Assembly (NCBI GenBank): GCA_946495905.1
Contig: CAMMEP010000001.1
Coordinates: 1 to 64,000, forward strand
Length of the DNA stretch: 64,000 bases
Source of the DNA: an uncultured Clostridium sp.
Lineage (GTDB): Bacteria > Bacillota > Clostridia > TANB77 > CAG-508
Reading direction: 5' to 3'
The number at the start of each line of letters is the position of its first letter. Position 1 is the stretch's first letter. Positions 7,852 to 16,694 of the stretch are shown piece after piece. A program made the position numbers and the translations under genes. Under the pieces are notes generated by a model. It was given only the letters and a program-made list of their open reading frames with translations. It was not told where the DNA came from and did not search any database.

Positions 7852-8205
7852 GTACTTCCAGGAATAAGAGGAAAAGCAGATTTAGAAGAAGTGCTAAAAT
7901 TTAATGAAGCAACAGAATAAGAAAAAGATTATTCTATTATAAGTAAGTTTACTCCATTGGATGCAACAGGAAAATGTGTTTATTTCAATCATTGCAAACC
8001 TTGACCTATGGGATTAGATATTGGATTAATAAATAAATATTATGACTTATCTATTGCAGGAGATATTTTAGCTAAGGACCATTACAATAATTTAGAAAAA
8101 ACAGCAAAAGACTGTGTTAAATGTGGCCATTGCAATGCAAGGTGTCCATTTAAAGTAGATCAAATGAATAGAATGGAAAAAATAAAAGAGTATTTTGGAA
8201 AATAA
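7852..8205 (+). pseudogene. Remnant of a ferredoxin-tailed aldo/keto reductase
   Basis: One continuous frame encodes only the C-terminal third of an aldo/keto reductase: TVLPGIRGKADLEEVLKF, then a linker, a cysteine cluster CVYFNHCKP-stop-PMGLDIG, and an intact second cluster CVKCGHCNARCP (~8113-8148). Two in-frame stops interrupt it, TAA at 7918-7920 and TGA at 8002-8004. The barrel with the active site is missing. The TGA falls where related proteins have the last Cys of the first cluster, and another cluster Cys reads Phe, so the cluster is dead. A 65-codon stretch from the ATG at 8008 stays open but has no ribosome binding site. Confidence 0.8.
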
Positions 8206-8220
8206 ATTTATAAATCAGAA

Positions 8221-8299
8221 AGAGTAGTTTATAAAGTGAATTAGGTATTTGCCTAACTTTTAGGATAAGATTCACTTTATATAACTACTCTATTTTTTA
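8221..8299 (+). terminator. Long intrinsic terminator
   Basis: Arms of about 20 nt (AGAGTAGTTTATAAAGTGAA and its near-complement at 8271-8291) enclose a smaller TTAGG/CCTAA hairpin; ATTTTTTAT follows. It separates the remnant from the GntR operon. Confidence 0.75.
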
Positions 8300-8317
8300 T
8301 TTATTATAAAAATTCTA

Positions 8318-8357
8318 TTGACATATTGTTATATAGTGTTATAATAATAATATAACA
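8318..8357 (+). promoter_or_regulatory. Promoter with GntR/YtrA-type operator
   Basis: TTGACA (8318-8323) and TATAAT (8340-8345) with a 16-nt spacer. The inverted repeat TGTTATAT (8327-8334) / ATATAACA (8350-8357) spans the -10 region, a position suited to autorepression by the GntR protein encoded next. Confidence 0.65.
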
Positions 8358-8393
8358 GTTGAGAATAATAGTATCATAAAAAGGAGTGATGGT

Positions 8394-8768
8394 ATGAACA
8401 TTATAATTAGCAATAGTAGTAGTATACCAATTTATGAGCAAATAAAGACTGCTATAAAGCAAGCAATATTTTCTAATGAATTAAAAGAAGAAGATATGTT
8501 ACCTTCCGTCAGAAGTATGGCAAATGATTTAAAAATTAGTTTTTTAACAGTAAAGAGAGCTTATGATGAGTTAGAAGAAGAAGGATATATCAAAACAGTT
8601 CAGGGAAAAGGAAGTTTTGTTGCACCTAAAAATTTAGAGTTAATAAAAGAAGAAAAGTTAAGAGAAATTCAAGAACTGATAGAAAGGATTTATGATATCT
8701 CAAAAATTTCTAATATTACAGAAGATGAAATTAAAGAATTGTTTAAAATAATATTTAATGAAAATTAG
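8394..8768 (+). CDS. GntR-family regulator, YtrA subfamily
   Basis: A 124-aa repressor. Residues ~10-78 form the GntR winged helix-turn-helix (IPIYEQIKTAIKQAIFSNEL, LPSVRSMANDLKISFLTVKR, YIKTVQGKGSFV). The tail is only a short ~40-residue helical stretch, as in the YtrA subfamily, which lacks a large ligand-binding domain and typically controls an adjacent ABC transporter. GGAGTG precedes the ATG. The ABC ATPase starts 15 nt downstream. The palindrome over the promoter at 8327-8357 is the likely autoregulatory site. Confidence 0.9.
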   Translation: MNIIISNSSSIPIYEQIKTAIKQAIFSNELKEEDMLPSVRSMANDLKISFLTVKRAYDELEEEGYIKTVQGKGSFVAPKNLELIKEEKLREIQELIERIYDISKISNITEDEIKELFKIIFNEN

Positions 8769-8783
8769 AAAGGACGAAAATGT

Positions 8784-9641
8784 ATGAAAAATAATATTGA
8801 ATTACAAAATGTTTCTAAAAAATATCAAGGGTTTATTTTGAAAAACATTAGCTTTAATGTGCCAGAAGGAAGTATTGTAGGACTAATTGGAGAAAATGGT
8901 GCAGGAAAAACAACTACAATAAAGTCCATATTAAACATTACAAATGCAAGTGGAACAATAACGATATTAGGAAAAGATAATAAGAAAAATGAAAAAGAAA
9001 TTAAAGAGAAAGTTGGAGCAGTGTTAGATGATAGTTTTATGTCTGAATACTTAACTGCAAAACAAATTAATTCTATTATGAAAGACTTTTATAAAACTTG
9101 GAATGAAGAGAAATATTTTGGTTACTTAAATCAATTTAATTTACCAACTAACAAACTAATTAAAGAGTTTTCAAGTGGAATGAAAATGAAACTAAAAATT
9201 GCAACTGCAATTTCTCATGAACCACAAATTTTAATATTAGATGAACCTACAAGTGGACTTGACCCAGTGGTAAGAAGTGAGATTTTAGATATCTTTAGAA
9301 AATACATAGAAGAAGATGAAACAAGATCTATATTATTGTCTACTCATATTACAACAGATTTAGAGCATATTTCTGACTATATTGTATTTATAGAGAAAGG
9401 TGAGATTATTTTTAACTTACCAACTACGGATTTATTAGAAAATTATGGAATCATAAAATGCAGTAAAGAAGATTTTGATAAATTAGATAAAGCAGATTAT
9501 ATCAAATACAAAAAAGAAAAGTATCAGTATGAAGTCTTAACAGATGACAAATACAAGATAAAGCAAAAGTATAATATTGCAATAATTGATAAACCTTCTA
9601 TTGAGGAGATTATGTTGTTATATATTAAGGGGGATAAATAA
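8784..9641 (+). CDS. ABC transporter ATP-binding protein
   Basis: A 285-aa ABC ATPase with Walker A GENGAGKTTT (~37-46), signature FSSGMKMKLKIA (~133-144; SSGM replaces SGGQ, as is usual in this ABC-2 exporter branch), Walker B ILILDEPTSGLDP and switch His in LSTHI. The ~70-residue tail after residue 215 is typical of YtrB/EcsA-like ATPases. It is cotranscribed with GntR (15-nt gap) and the permease (2-nt gap). YtrA-controlled transporters in Bacillus respond to cell-wall antibiotics, so defence against envelope stress is a reasonable inference; the substrate is unknown. Confidence 0.9.
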   Translation: MKNNIELQNVSKKYQGFILKNISFNVPEGSIVGLIGENGAGKTTTIKSILNITNASGTITILGKDNKKNEKEIKEKVGAVLDDSFMSEYLTAKQINSIMKDFYKTWNEEKYFGYLNQFNLPTNKLIKEFSSGMKMKLKIATAISHEPQILILDEPTSGLDPVVRSEILDIFRKYIEEDETRSILLSTHITTDLEHISDYIVFIEKGEIIFNLPTTDLLENYGIIKCSKEDFDKLDKADYIKYKKEKYQYEVLTDDKYKIKQKYNIAIIDKPSIEEIMLLYIKGDK

Positions 9642-9643
9642 TT

Positions 9644-10324
9644 ATGAATATTATTAAAGGATTAATAAAAAAAGATTTGTATAATTTATCTAGCTATAAA
9701 ATGTCTTTACTTATAGTTATTATATTTTGTGGAATTGCAATTATAGGTACAGGTAACATTAACTTTGGACCAATATTAATATGCACAATAATGGGAATGA
9801 TTTCACTTTCTACATTTAGTTATGATGAAATGTCAAAATCGAATAAATATATTTTAACACTACCAACTAATAGAAAAGAAATAATAAAATCAAAGTATAT
9901 TCTAGCAATTGGAGCGACTATATTAGGTGGGATATTAGGGATGGTTCTTACTATAATTATTGCTAACATAATGAATTATTTCAGACCTGAAAATTTAATT
10001 AATTTAGATTACGAAAGTTTAATTGTATCTACTGTAGGAGGAATGTTTGGAATATCACTAATTCAAGCAATACAAATACCAAGTATCTATAAATGGGGAG
10101 CTGAAAAAGGAAGAGTTCAAATGTTTATTTTAGTATTTATTTTAATCCTATTAGTACTTGGAATTGGATATTTGATAATGAATGCAAGTTTCAATATTAA
10201 TCTAGAAACTATAGAAAATTTTATGAATCAATATGGATTAATATTACTAGTACTTCTTATGGCGATTATGTACCTTATATCGTATAAAGTATCAAATAAA
10301 ATATATAGAAATAAAGAAGAGTAA
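9644..10324 (+). CDS. ABC-2 type permease
   Basis: A 226-aa integral membrane protein with about six hydrophobic segments (approx. 20-37, 39-55, 84-108, 127-145, 160-178, 195-214). It partners the ATPase encoded 2 nt upstream and completes a GntR-ATPase-permease operon closed by the terminator at 10331. The motif-poor sequence shows the short ABC-2 permease architecture. Substrate not predictable. Confidence 0.82.
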   Translation: MNIIKGLIKKDLYNLSSYKMSLLIVIIFCGIAIIGTGNINFGPILICTIMGMISLSTFSYDEMSKSNKYILTLPTNRKEIIKSKYILAIGATILGGILGMVLTIIIANIMNYFRPENLINLDYESLIVSTVGGMFGISLIQAIQIPSIYKWGAEKGRVQMFILVFILILLVLGIGYLIMNASFNINLETIENFMNQYGLILLVLLMAIMYLISYKVSNKIYRNKEE

Positions 10325-10330
10325 TAAATA

Positions 10331-10379
10331 AAGAGAGGTTGAACTTTAAGAAAATTTTAAAAGTTCAATCTCTCTTTAT
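10331..10379 (+). terminator. Intrinsic terminator
   Basis: 16-bp stem AAGAGAGGTTGAACTT / AAGTTCAATCTCTCTT (one G:U pair) followed by TTATT. Confidence 0.75.
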
Positions 10380-10472
10380 TATAGAAGATAACAAGGTCCT
10401 AAGGCACTTAGGATGCAATCTTTGCTTGCTATGTTTGGTCAGGTTCTTATCATTAAGCCTAAAAGTGAATTC

Positions 10473-11918
10473 TTAAACGGACATAATCCAAATAGATACA
10501 GAGCCACCGTTTACACGGAAATCTCCATTACCATTTTCATCAATTTCTATTTTATCTTTTATATTTCCAGTACAATCATAAAAAGTAGCGCCGGCGAATT
10601 TTGTTCCTACATTCATTACTTTATTTCCACCAGGACCATCACTTAGCAAGACAGCAAGTCCTGAATTTTTATGTTCCTCATCACCATCAAGTGTCCATCC
10701 AATAATATTAAAATTATCAAAATAATCTTTTAAATTTCCATAAGCATATTTTTTTCTAATGTATAAAGCAAGATTTAAAAAATCAGATTTACTAACAATA
10801 TTATTATGTGGTATGCCATAATAATCTCCATAAAAGATGCATGGAGTTCCTTGATTTCTAAGCAATATAATAGAATAGGCAAGAGGCTTAAACCAATCAG
10901 GTATCCACGATTCTAGGGATTGACCAGGCTGTGTGTCGTGATTATCAACAAAAGTAATTGCTTTAGCTGAATTTACTTGAACCAAAGTGCCATTTAAAAT
11001 ATTTCGCATATCATAATTACCACCATTATTAGCGGCATCTAAAAAGTTATAATGTAAAGGTACATCAAATAAACTCATTTCTGAATTTACTTCATTTAAA
11101 TAATTGGTTAGAATATTAATATCTCTTGACCAGTATTCTCCCACAGCAAATAAATCTTTTTGAGCATATTCTCTAAGATTTTCTAACCACATTCTGTAAA
11201 AATCAGCACGAATATGTTTTACAGCATCTAATCTAAAACCATCTACATTTGTAAAATCTAAATACCATTTTCCCCAATTAGTAAGTTCTGTTACAACATC
11301 CAAATTATTTAAATCAATATCAGCACCCATTAAATAATCGTAATTACCATTTTCAGCATCTACCTGCTTATCCCAATGCTTTCCATAAAATTTATAAACA
11401 GACTTTTTATCATTTTTCTCATCCCAGTCTACTCCATGAAAATGTGTCCAATCCCATTTGAAAGCAGAATATTTATCACCTCTACCAGGAAAAGTATATT
11501 TGGTCCATGCAGATATTAATTTAGCAGGACTAATGGTATTATTTCTATTTGTTGGGTTTTCTTCCACAGCAATGACCTGCTCCAATTCATCTGCTCCAAA
11601 CTTATGATTTAGTACTGTATCGGCAAAAACCTTAATATTGTTCTTGTGCAATGTTTCGATGGCTTCTAAATATTCATCTTTGGTTCCGTATTTGGTTGAA
11701 ATACTTCCTTTTTGATCAAACTCACCTAAATCGTATAAGTCATATACAGCATAACCAACGCCATTTATTCCATCTGAAGACTTATAGGCAGGTGGTAGCC
11801 ATAAAGATGTTATACCAAGTTCTCCTAATTTTTGTGCATCTTGTTTTACTTTCTTCCATAAACTTGCATCATTTGGCAAATACCATTCAAAATATTGCAT
11901 CATTGTTTCGTTATTCAT
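10473..11918 (-). CDS. Cytosolic alpha-amylase (GH13)
   Basis: A 481-aa glycoside hydrolase family 13 alpha-amylase (EC 3.2.1.1 type) of the bacterial AmyS-like subfamily, cutting internal alpha-1,4 bonds of starch or glycogen. The four conserved regions are clear: FADTVLNHK (I), GFRLDAVKH (II, nucleophile Asp), FAVGEYW (III, acid/base Glu) and FVDNHD (IV). The start TMMQYFEWYLPND is typical. No signal peptide is seen, so it likely acts on intracellular glycogen or imported maltodextrin. It is one of few - strand genes. Its promoter reads TTGACG / TATAAT on the - strand (11951-11980). Confidence 0.95.
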   Translation of the reverse strand: MNNETMMQYFEWYLPNDASLWKKVKQDAQKLGELGITSLWLPPAYKSSDGINGVGYAVYDLYDLGEFDQKGSISTKYGTKDEYLEAIETLHKNNIKVFADTVLNHKFGADELEQVIAVEENPTNRNNTISPAKLISAWTKYTFPGRGDKYSAFKWDWTHFHGVDWDEKNDKKSVYKFYGKHWDKQVDAENGNYDYLMGADIDLNNLDVVTELTNWGKWYLDFTNVDGFRLDAVKHIRADFYRMWLENLREYAQKDLFAVGEYWSRDINILTNYLNEVNSEMSLFDVPLHYNFLDAANNGGNYDMRNILNGTLVQVNSAKAITFVDNHDTQPGQSLESWIPDWFKPLAYSIILLRNQGTPCIFYGDYYGIPHNNIVSKSDFLNLALYIRKKYAYGNLKDYFDNFNIIGWTLDGDEEHKNSGLAVLLSDGPGGNKVMNVGTKFAGATFYDCTGNIKDKIEIDENGNGDFRVNGGSVSIWIMSV

Positions 11919-11950
11919 TGTGACTTCACATCCCCTTCTTATTTACTCAG

Positions 11951-11980
11951 ATTATATCATAATACAAAAAATGACGTCAA
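11951..11980 (-). promoter_or_regulatory. Alpha-amylase promoter
   Basis: On the - strand TTGACG (complement of 11975-11980) and TATAAT (complement of 11951-11956) are separated by 18 nt, about 33 nt upstream of the start codon. Confidence 0.7.
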
Positions 11981-12035
11981 ATTAATAATAGTTTTAGATA
12001 AAATATACTTGTTAAAAAGAATTTTTTATGATATA

Positions 12036-12100
12036 TTCCTAATTGGGGACAGGCACCAATTAGGAATATCCGGACAAAAAAGCCTGTCCCCAATTAGGAA
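12036..12100 (+). repeat. REP-like palindrome (GGGGACAGGC family), copy 1
   Basis: Perfect 19-nt inverted repeat: TTCCTAATTGGGGACAGGC (12036-12054) and its complement at 12082-12100. The spacer starts with ACCAATTAGGAAT, which can pair with the left arm instead. Related copies are at 24879-24909 and (degenerate) 59541-59570. The right arm runs directly into the ribosome binding site GGAAGGAG of the next gene, so folding could hide or expose it. Confidence 0.75.
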
Positions 12101-12109
12101 GGAGAAAAA

Positions 12110-12712
12110 ATGAAAGTACTATTTGCAACAACAAATCCTGCGAAAGTAAAGAAGTATAAGGATTTATTAGCAGAAAAAGGCATTGAATTAATTACAATAA
12201 AAGACTTAGACTTTAAATTACCTATTGACGAAAATGGTAAAGATGCTATTGAAAATGCATATATTAAAGCGAAAACTTACTATGATAGAACTAAAATTCC
12301 TACTATAGGAATGGATAATAATTTGTTTATAGAAGAATTGCCAGAAGAAAAACAACCTGGAACACATGTAAGAAGAATAAACGGAAAAGAACTAAATGAC
12401 GAAGAAATGATAGAGTATTATACCAATTTAGTCAAGGAAAATGGTGGAAAATTAACAGCAAAATGGGTTTATGGAATGGTAATTTGCAGTAGAAAAAGTG
12501 TAAATAAGTTTACTTGGAGTAAAGATCATTTCTATTTTGTAGATAAACCATGTGAAAAGCGAAATCCAGGTTATCCATTAGATTCCATTTCTGTAATGCC
12601 AGAAAGTAATAAATATTGGTTAGAATATCCAGAAGAATATAGGAAACAATATAACGAGAAGGACAATGTAGAAGAAGTAGTTCAGTTTATTGTAAATAGT
12701 GTAAAGGAATAA
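12110..12712 (+). CDS. RdgB/Ham1-like nucleoside-triphosphate pyrophosphatase
   Basis: A 200-aa member of the Ham1/RdgB family, which hydrolyses non-canonical purine NTPs (ITP, XTP) to the monophosphate and pyrophosphate and keeps deaminated bases out of DNA and RNA. Visible are the N-terminal nucleotide-binding segment LFATTNPAKVKKY, the helix DAIENAYIKAKTYY and the GMDNNLFIEEL strand that corresponds to the family ADDSGL segment. The middle diverges from classical RdgB, so it may be a distant branch with another nucleotide preference. Start ATG follows GGAAGGAG at the edge of the palindromic repeat. Confidence 0.78.
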   Translation: MKVLFATTNPAKVKKYKDLLAEKGIELITIKDLDFKLPIDENGKDAIENAYIKAKTYYDRTKIPTIGMDNNLFIEELPEEKQPGTHVRRINGKELNDEEMIEYYTNLVKENGGKLTAKWVYGMVICSRKSVNKFTWSKDHFYFVDKPCEKRNPGYPLDSISVMPESNKYWLEYPEEYRKQYNEKDNVEEVVQFIVNSVKE

Positions 12713-12830
12713 GAATATAATTGTCGAAATTAGAAATTATAATATAATGATAGAGCATGAAATATAATGGATTAATAAATTTAATTATTTTCTAACCAGT
12801 TTTGTGCCTTGGAAAGGAATGTGAAGAAAC

Positions 12831-13619
12831 ATGAGAGAACTTGCTATGTGTGTTCAAAATAGTAATGAAAATGTGAGTATAGAAGATACCATCTATGCCA
12901 TAAAAAATGCAGGATTTAAAAATGTTTTTGTTCAATGGTATGATAAAGATTGGGAGTTTAGCCAGGAAGAGCAAGTAGCATTATGTAAAAAATTAGGACT
13001 TAATATTATATTTGCTCATTTAGGATACCAGAATATTAATTCTATTTGGGAAGAGGGAGAAGAAGGAGAAAGCCTAATAGAAAGATATAAAACAGATATA
13101 TGGAATTGCAAGCAAAATGGAATATCTTTGGTAATAATGCATTTAACATCAAAAAAAGTAGCACCAATGTATGGAGAAATTGGATTAAATAGAATAAGAA
13201 AAATTACTGAGTATGCAAAAGAAATTGGAGTAAAAGTAGCGTTTGAGAATACAAGACTTAGAGGATATCTAGAATATGTATTGGGAAATATTAAAGATGA
13301 GAACGTAGGACTTTGTTTTGATATAGGACATTATCACACACATTTCAATGATGAATTTGACTTTGAATTTTTTAAAGATAGAATATTTGCAGTACATTTA
13401 CATGATAATGATAAAACAGGAGACTTACATCTGATGCCATTTGATGGAACAATAGATTGGAAAAATGGCATAAAAAAGTTAAAAGAAAGTAATTATGATG
13501 GGCCAATTACAATGGAGCTATGTTATAGATACGAGTATTTGAAAATGCCAATTGATGAATTTTATGAAAAAGGTTTTGAAGTAGGTAAAAAGTTACAAAA
13601 AATATTTGAAAAAGAATAA
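12831..13619 (+). CDS. Sugar phosphate isomerase/epimerase-like TIM barrel protein
   Basis: A 262-aa AP-endonuclease-2/xylose-isomerase-like TIM barrel. Metal-ligand residues typical of the family are present: Glu in VAFENTR (~142), Asp and His in LCFDIGHYHTH (~163-171), His in VHLHDND (~189-193) and Glu in ITMELCYR (~234). Members include sugar epimerases and endonuclease IV-like folds; with no diagnostic neighbours the substrate stays open. GGAATGTGAAG lies just before the ATG. Confidence 0.85.
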   Translation: MRELAMCVQNSNENVSIEDTIYAIKNAGFKNVFVQWYDKDWEFSQEEQVALCKKLGLNIIFAHLGYQNINSIWEEGEEGESLIERYKTDIWNCKQNGISLVIMHLTSKKVAPMYGEIGLNRIRKITEYAKEIGVKVAFENTRLRGYLEYVLGNIKDENVGLCFDIGHYHTHFNDEFDFEFFKDRIFAVHLHDNDKTGDLHLMPFDGTIDWKNGIKKLKESNYDGPITMELCYRYEYLKMPIDEFYEKGFEVGKKLQKIFEKE

Positions 13620-13715
13620 GAAATGAATGGTTAGTCAAATTAGTAGGAAATATGACATATATAAAGAATAATATATATGTCATATTTAATGAAATTAAAA
13701 AATGGAGGAAAAAGA

Positions 13716-15413
13716 ATGAATAAAGAAGTATTAAAAGTTACAGATTTAAAAGATATGTTAAATAAAACAGGAGAACTTTATGGGGATAGACCAGGATATA
13801 AAATAAAAATAGGTGAAGGAAAATATAAGGTATATACACATAAAGAAATAAGAGACATGATAAATTATTTAGGAACAACACTAATTAGTTTAGGACTAAA
13901 GGATAAAAGAATTGCTGTTATTGGAGAAAATAGATATGAATGGGAGTTAGCATATTTATCAGTTGTTTGCGGTACAGGAATAGTTGTTCCAATAGACAAA
14001 TCTTTACCAGCAAATGAGCTAGAAGAAGTAATAGAAAGATCAGAAGTAGAAGCAATATTTTACTCTCAAAAATATGAAGAAATTATTGAAAAAATAAAAT
14101 ATAGCGAAAAAAATAAATTAAAACATTTAATATCAATGGATTTAGATTCTAACATAGAGGGAATATACTCACAAAAAGAATTAATAGAAGTTGGTAAAAA
14201 ACTAATTGAAGAAGGAAACAGAGAATTTTTAGATGCAAAAATAGACCCAGAAGCAATGAACATTATGTTATTTACATCAGGTACAACATCAAAATCAAAA
14301 GTAGTGGCTTTATGCCACAGAAATCTAGTATCTAACTTAATGGATTTTGCAACTGTACTAGATATTAATTCAAGTGACAGAATGTTATCATTTTTACCAT
14401 TACATCATGTGTTTGAATGCACAGTAGGAATGCTATATTCTTTATATATAGGAGCTGAAAGGTCATTCTGTGAAGGAATTAGACATATTACAGAAAATTT
14501 AAATGAATACAAAATAACATTTGCTTCCTTTGTTCCTGCTATTTATGAAAGTATGTATAAAACAATCTTAAAAGGTCTTGAAAAAGAAGGAAAATTAGAG
14601 GCTGTTAAAAAATTAATGCAAGAAAACAGAAATAAAACAATGGCAGAAAAGAAAGAAATATTCAAAGATATTCATAATTTATTTGGAGGATGTGTACGAT
14701 TATTTGTTAGTGGAGCAGCAGCACTAGACCCAGAAGTAGAAAATGCATTCAGAGACTGGGGTATTAATTTATGCCAAGGATATGGGCTAACAGAAACATC
14801 CCCAGTTATAGGTGTTGAAACAGACGAAAACTTTAGAGTAGGTTCAATAGGAAAGCCACTTCCACATATACAAGCAAAAATAGAAGATGCAAATGAAGAA
14901 GGTATGGGAGAACTTGTTGTAAAAGGGCCAAACATAATGCTTGGATACTATGGTGATGAGGAGGCAACAAAAGAAGTATTAAATGATGGATGGTTTGCTA
15001 CAGGAGATTTAGCAAAAATAGACGAAGATGGATACATATTTATTTGTGGAAGAAAGAAAAGTGTTATTGTTTTAAAGAATGGTAAAAATATATTCCCCGA
15101 AGAAATGGAGAATCTAGTAAACAAAATAGAAGGAGTAAAAGAATCTTTTATATTTGGAAAGCAACAATCTGAAGATAAAGAGGATATCAAAATAAATGTA
15201 AAAATTATATTTGATAGAGAAATTATGAAAGAAGCATATAAAGTAGAAACAGATGAAGAAATACGTAAAGTTTTATCAGATAAAATAAAAGATATAAATA
15301 GCATAATGCCAAAATATAAAGCAATTAGAGGAATGATAATTTCAGAAGAGCCACTAATTAAAACTACAACAGGTAAAATAAAAAGACAAGCAAATTTAGA
15401 TGCGATGGCATAA
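13716..15413 (+). CDS. AMP-forming acyl-CoA synthetase (long-chain fatty acid-CoA ligase-like)
   Basis: A 565-aa ANL-superfamily enzyme that would activate a carboxylic acid as acyl-AMP and transfer it to CoA. Motifs: P-loop LFTSGTTSKSKVVAL (~183-197), QGYGLTETSPVIG (~350-362), GWFATGDLAKIDEDGY (~426-441), GRKKSVIVLKNGKNI and the catalytic Lys in TTTGKIKRQ near the C-terminus. Similarity is to the FadD/FAA1 branch. The ATG at 13716 follows ATGGAGGAAAAAG; the upstream in-frame ATG at 13677 lacks a ribosome binding site. Monocistronic, with a terminator at 15427. Confidence 0.9.
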   Translation: MNKEVLKVTDLKDMLNKTGELYGDRPGYKIKIGEGKYKVYTHKEIRDMINYLGTTLISLGLKDKRIAVIGENRYEWELAYLSVVCGTGIVVPIDKSLPANELEEVIERSEVEAIFYSQKYEEIIEKIKYSEKNKLKHLISMDLDSNIEGIYSQKELIEVGKKLIEEGNREFLDAKIDPEAMNIMLFTSGTTSKSKVVALCHRNLVSNLMDFATVLDINSSDRMLSFLPLHHVFECTVGMLYSLYIGAERSFCEGIRHITENLNEYKITFASFVPAIYESMYKTILKGLEKEGKLEAVKKLMQENRNKTMAEKKEIFKDIHNLFGGCVRLFVSGAAALDPEVENAFRDWGINLCQGYGLTETSPVIGVETDENFRVGSIGKPLPHIQAKIEDANEEGMGELVVKGPNIMLGYYGDEEATKEVLNDGWFATGDLAKIDEDGYIFICGRKKSVIVLKNGKNIFPEEMENLVNKIEGVKESFIFGKQQSEDKEDIKINVKIIFDREIMKEAYKVETDEEIRKVLSDKIKDINSIMPKYKAIRGMIISEEPLIKTTTGKIKRQANLDAMA

Positions 15414-15426
15414 CAAATTAGAGAGA

Positions 15427-15461
15427 AAGCAGGTTATTAGTTGTAAATAACCTGCTTTTAT
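15427..15461 (+). terminator. Intrinsic terminator
   Basis: Perfect 12-bp stem AAGCAGGTTATT / AATAACCTGCTT, then TTTTA. Confidence 0.8.
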
Positions 15462-15501
15462 GATACAATACAAAAAATATTAAAAATAAATGGGGAAATT
15501 T

Positions 15502-16047
15502 ATGGAAAAAGATAAAATATTAGGAGTAGTTTTAGGAATATTATATTATTACGTGCTTTCAAAGATTTTTTCATTCTTGATGCTTTTTGAATTCATAGGA
15601 GGAACCATAAGTGGCTTTTCTAAAATATTATTCTTTATCTGCTATATTGTTTTACCAATAGTTATTTTAGCAATGCCAGTTATAATAAAATTTAAGTATA
15701 ACAAGAAATTTTATAAAGCAATTTTAGATAGCATTGTATTTGTACTTCTTTATATATCTATTTGGATAACGATATGCTCTTGTATTTCAGTGTACTTTGA
15801 AACATTTTCTACTTACAAATGGAGCAATGAAAACTGGCATCGTTTTAGAGGAGATATGGTTGAAGATTTAGAAGAAAGATATGATTTGAAAGGCATGACA
15901 AAAGATGAAATACATGAACTTTTAGGAAAAGAAGATGGATACTCTGAAGAAGATAATGCAATTAGTTATTATATAGGAGAAGCAATTAATTATTATATCT
16001 ATTTTGATGAAAATGATGTAGTTATATATGCACGACAGTTAGCATGA
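15502..16047 (+). CDS. Four-TM membrane protein with BamE/SmpA-like tail, tandem copy 1
   Basis: A 181-aa membrane protein of unknown function. Three to four hydrophobic segments occupy residues ~5-100 (LGVVLGILYYYVLSKIFSFL, ILFFICYIVLPIVILAMPVI, SIVFVLLYISIWITICSCI). The ~65-residue tail reads DLEERYDLKGMTKDEIHELL and ends ...NYYIYFDENDVVIYARQ, a pattern like the small BamE/SmpA fold (GMTxxEVxxLLG...YFDENxxV). The next gene is a paralogue. Alignment with it (MKKDKIFG) supports ATG 15502 over ATG 15490; GGGGA precedes it. Confidence 0.65.
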   Translation: MEKDKILGVVLGILYYYVLSKIFSFLMLFEFIGGTISGFSKILFFICYIVLPIVILAMPVIIKFKYNKKFYKAILDSIVFVLLYISIWITICSCISVYFETFSTYKWSNENWHRFRGDMVEDLEERYDLKGMTKDEIHELLGKEDGYSEEDNAISYYIGEAINYYIYFDENDVVIYARQLA

Positions 16048-16106
16048 GTAAGGAAAAAAGCATCCAGAGCGATGTCTACATATCTATAAGAAGTAAGGAG
16101 TAGCTT

Positions 16107-16679
16107 ATGAAGAAGGATAAAATATTTGGAATAATACTAGGAATATTATATTATGTTCTAAGTGCGATTTTCTATTTTTATTTGTTTATTATTGAAGCTT
16201 TAGCAGGAAGTATAAGCGATTTCTCAAGCATACTGTTTTATATTTGTTATGCTGTTTTACCAGTTATTCTTTTAGCGATGCCTCTAATATTAAAATTTGC
16301 ATTTAAAAAGAAATTTTATAAATCTATTATATATAGTATGTTTTCTGTAATTATTTATTTGATTATTTTAGTTATCATGACATTTGGTATAAGACAATAT
16401 TTCAAAACATTTTCAACAGAAAAGTGGAGTAATGAAAATTGGAATAGTTTTAGATATTTAATGATTGACGATTTAGAAGATACATATGATTTAGTTGGAA
16501 TGACGAAAGAAGAAGTACGAGCACTTTTAGGAGAAGAAGATGTAGAACTGGAATGGTTAATTACAGATTATGCAATTGGATATTCTGTAAGAAATGGATT
16601 TATGGATTGGTATTATTACTATATTTATTTAGATGAAAATGATGTGGTTGTACGAGCAGAACTTAATTATTGGGGATAG
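16107..16679 (+). CDS. Four-TM membrane protein with BamE/SmpA-like tail, tandem copy 2
   Basis: A 190-aa paralogue of the preceding gene with the same layout: hydrophobic segments to residue ~100, then FSTEKWSNENWNSFRYLMID, DLVGMTKEEVRALLGEED and a final YYYIYLDENDVVVRAEL. Matching words (KWSNENW, GMT-E, ENDVV) show a tandem duplication with clear divergence. AAGTAAGGAG precedes the ATG. The two NUDIX genes follow closely (15-nt gap), so the four genes may be cotranscribed. Function unknown. Confidence 0.65.
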   Translation: MKKDKIFGIILGILYYVLSAIFYFYLFIIEALAGSISDFSSILFYICYAVLPVILLAMPLILKFAFKKKFYKSIIYSMFSVIIYLIILVIMTFGIRQYFKTFSTEKWSNENWNSFRYLMIDDLEDTYDLVGMTKEEVRALLGEEDVELEWLITDYAIGYSVRNGFMDWYYYYIYLDENDVVVRAELNYWG

Positions 16680-16694
16680 GAATGGAGGAAAGAT

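Noticed and set aside
8002..8004. In-frame TGA at a cysteine-cluster position, possible selenocysteine
   Set aside because: A TAA stop lies upstream in the same frame, another cluster cysteine is replaced by Phe, the catalytic barrel is missing, and no SECIS-like hairpin follows at the expected distance. A decayed gene explains it better.
10413..10646. 77-codon + strand frame opposite the amylase 3' end
   Set aside because: No ribosome binding site and mostly antisense to the amylase gene; amino-acid composition is not protein-like.
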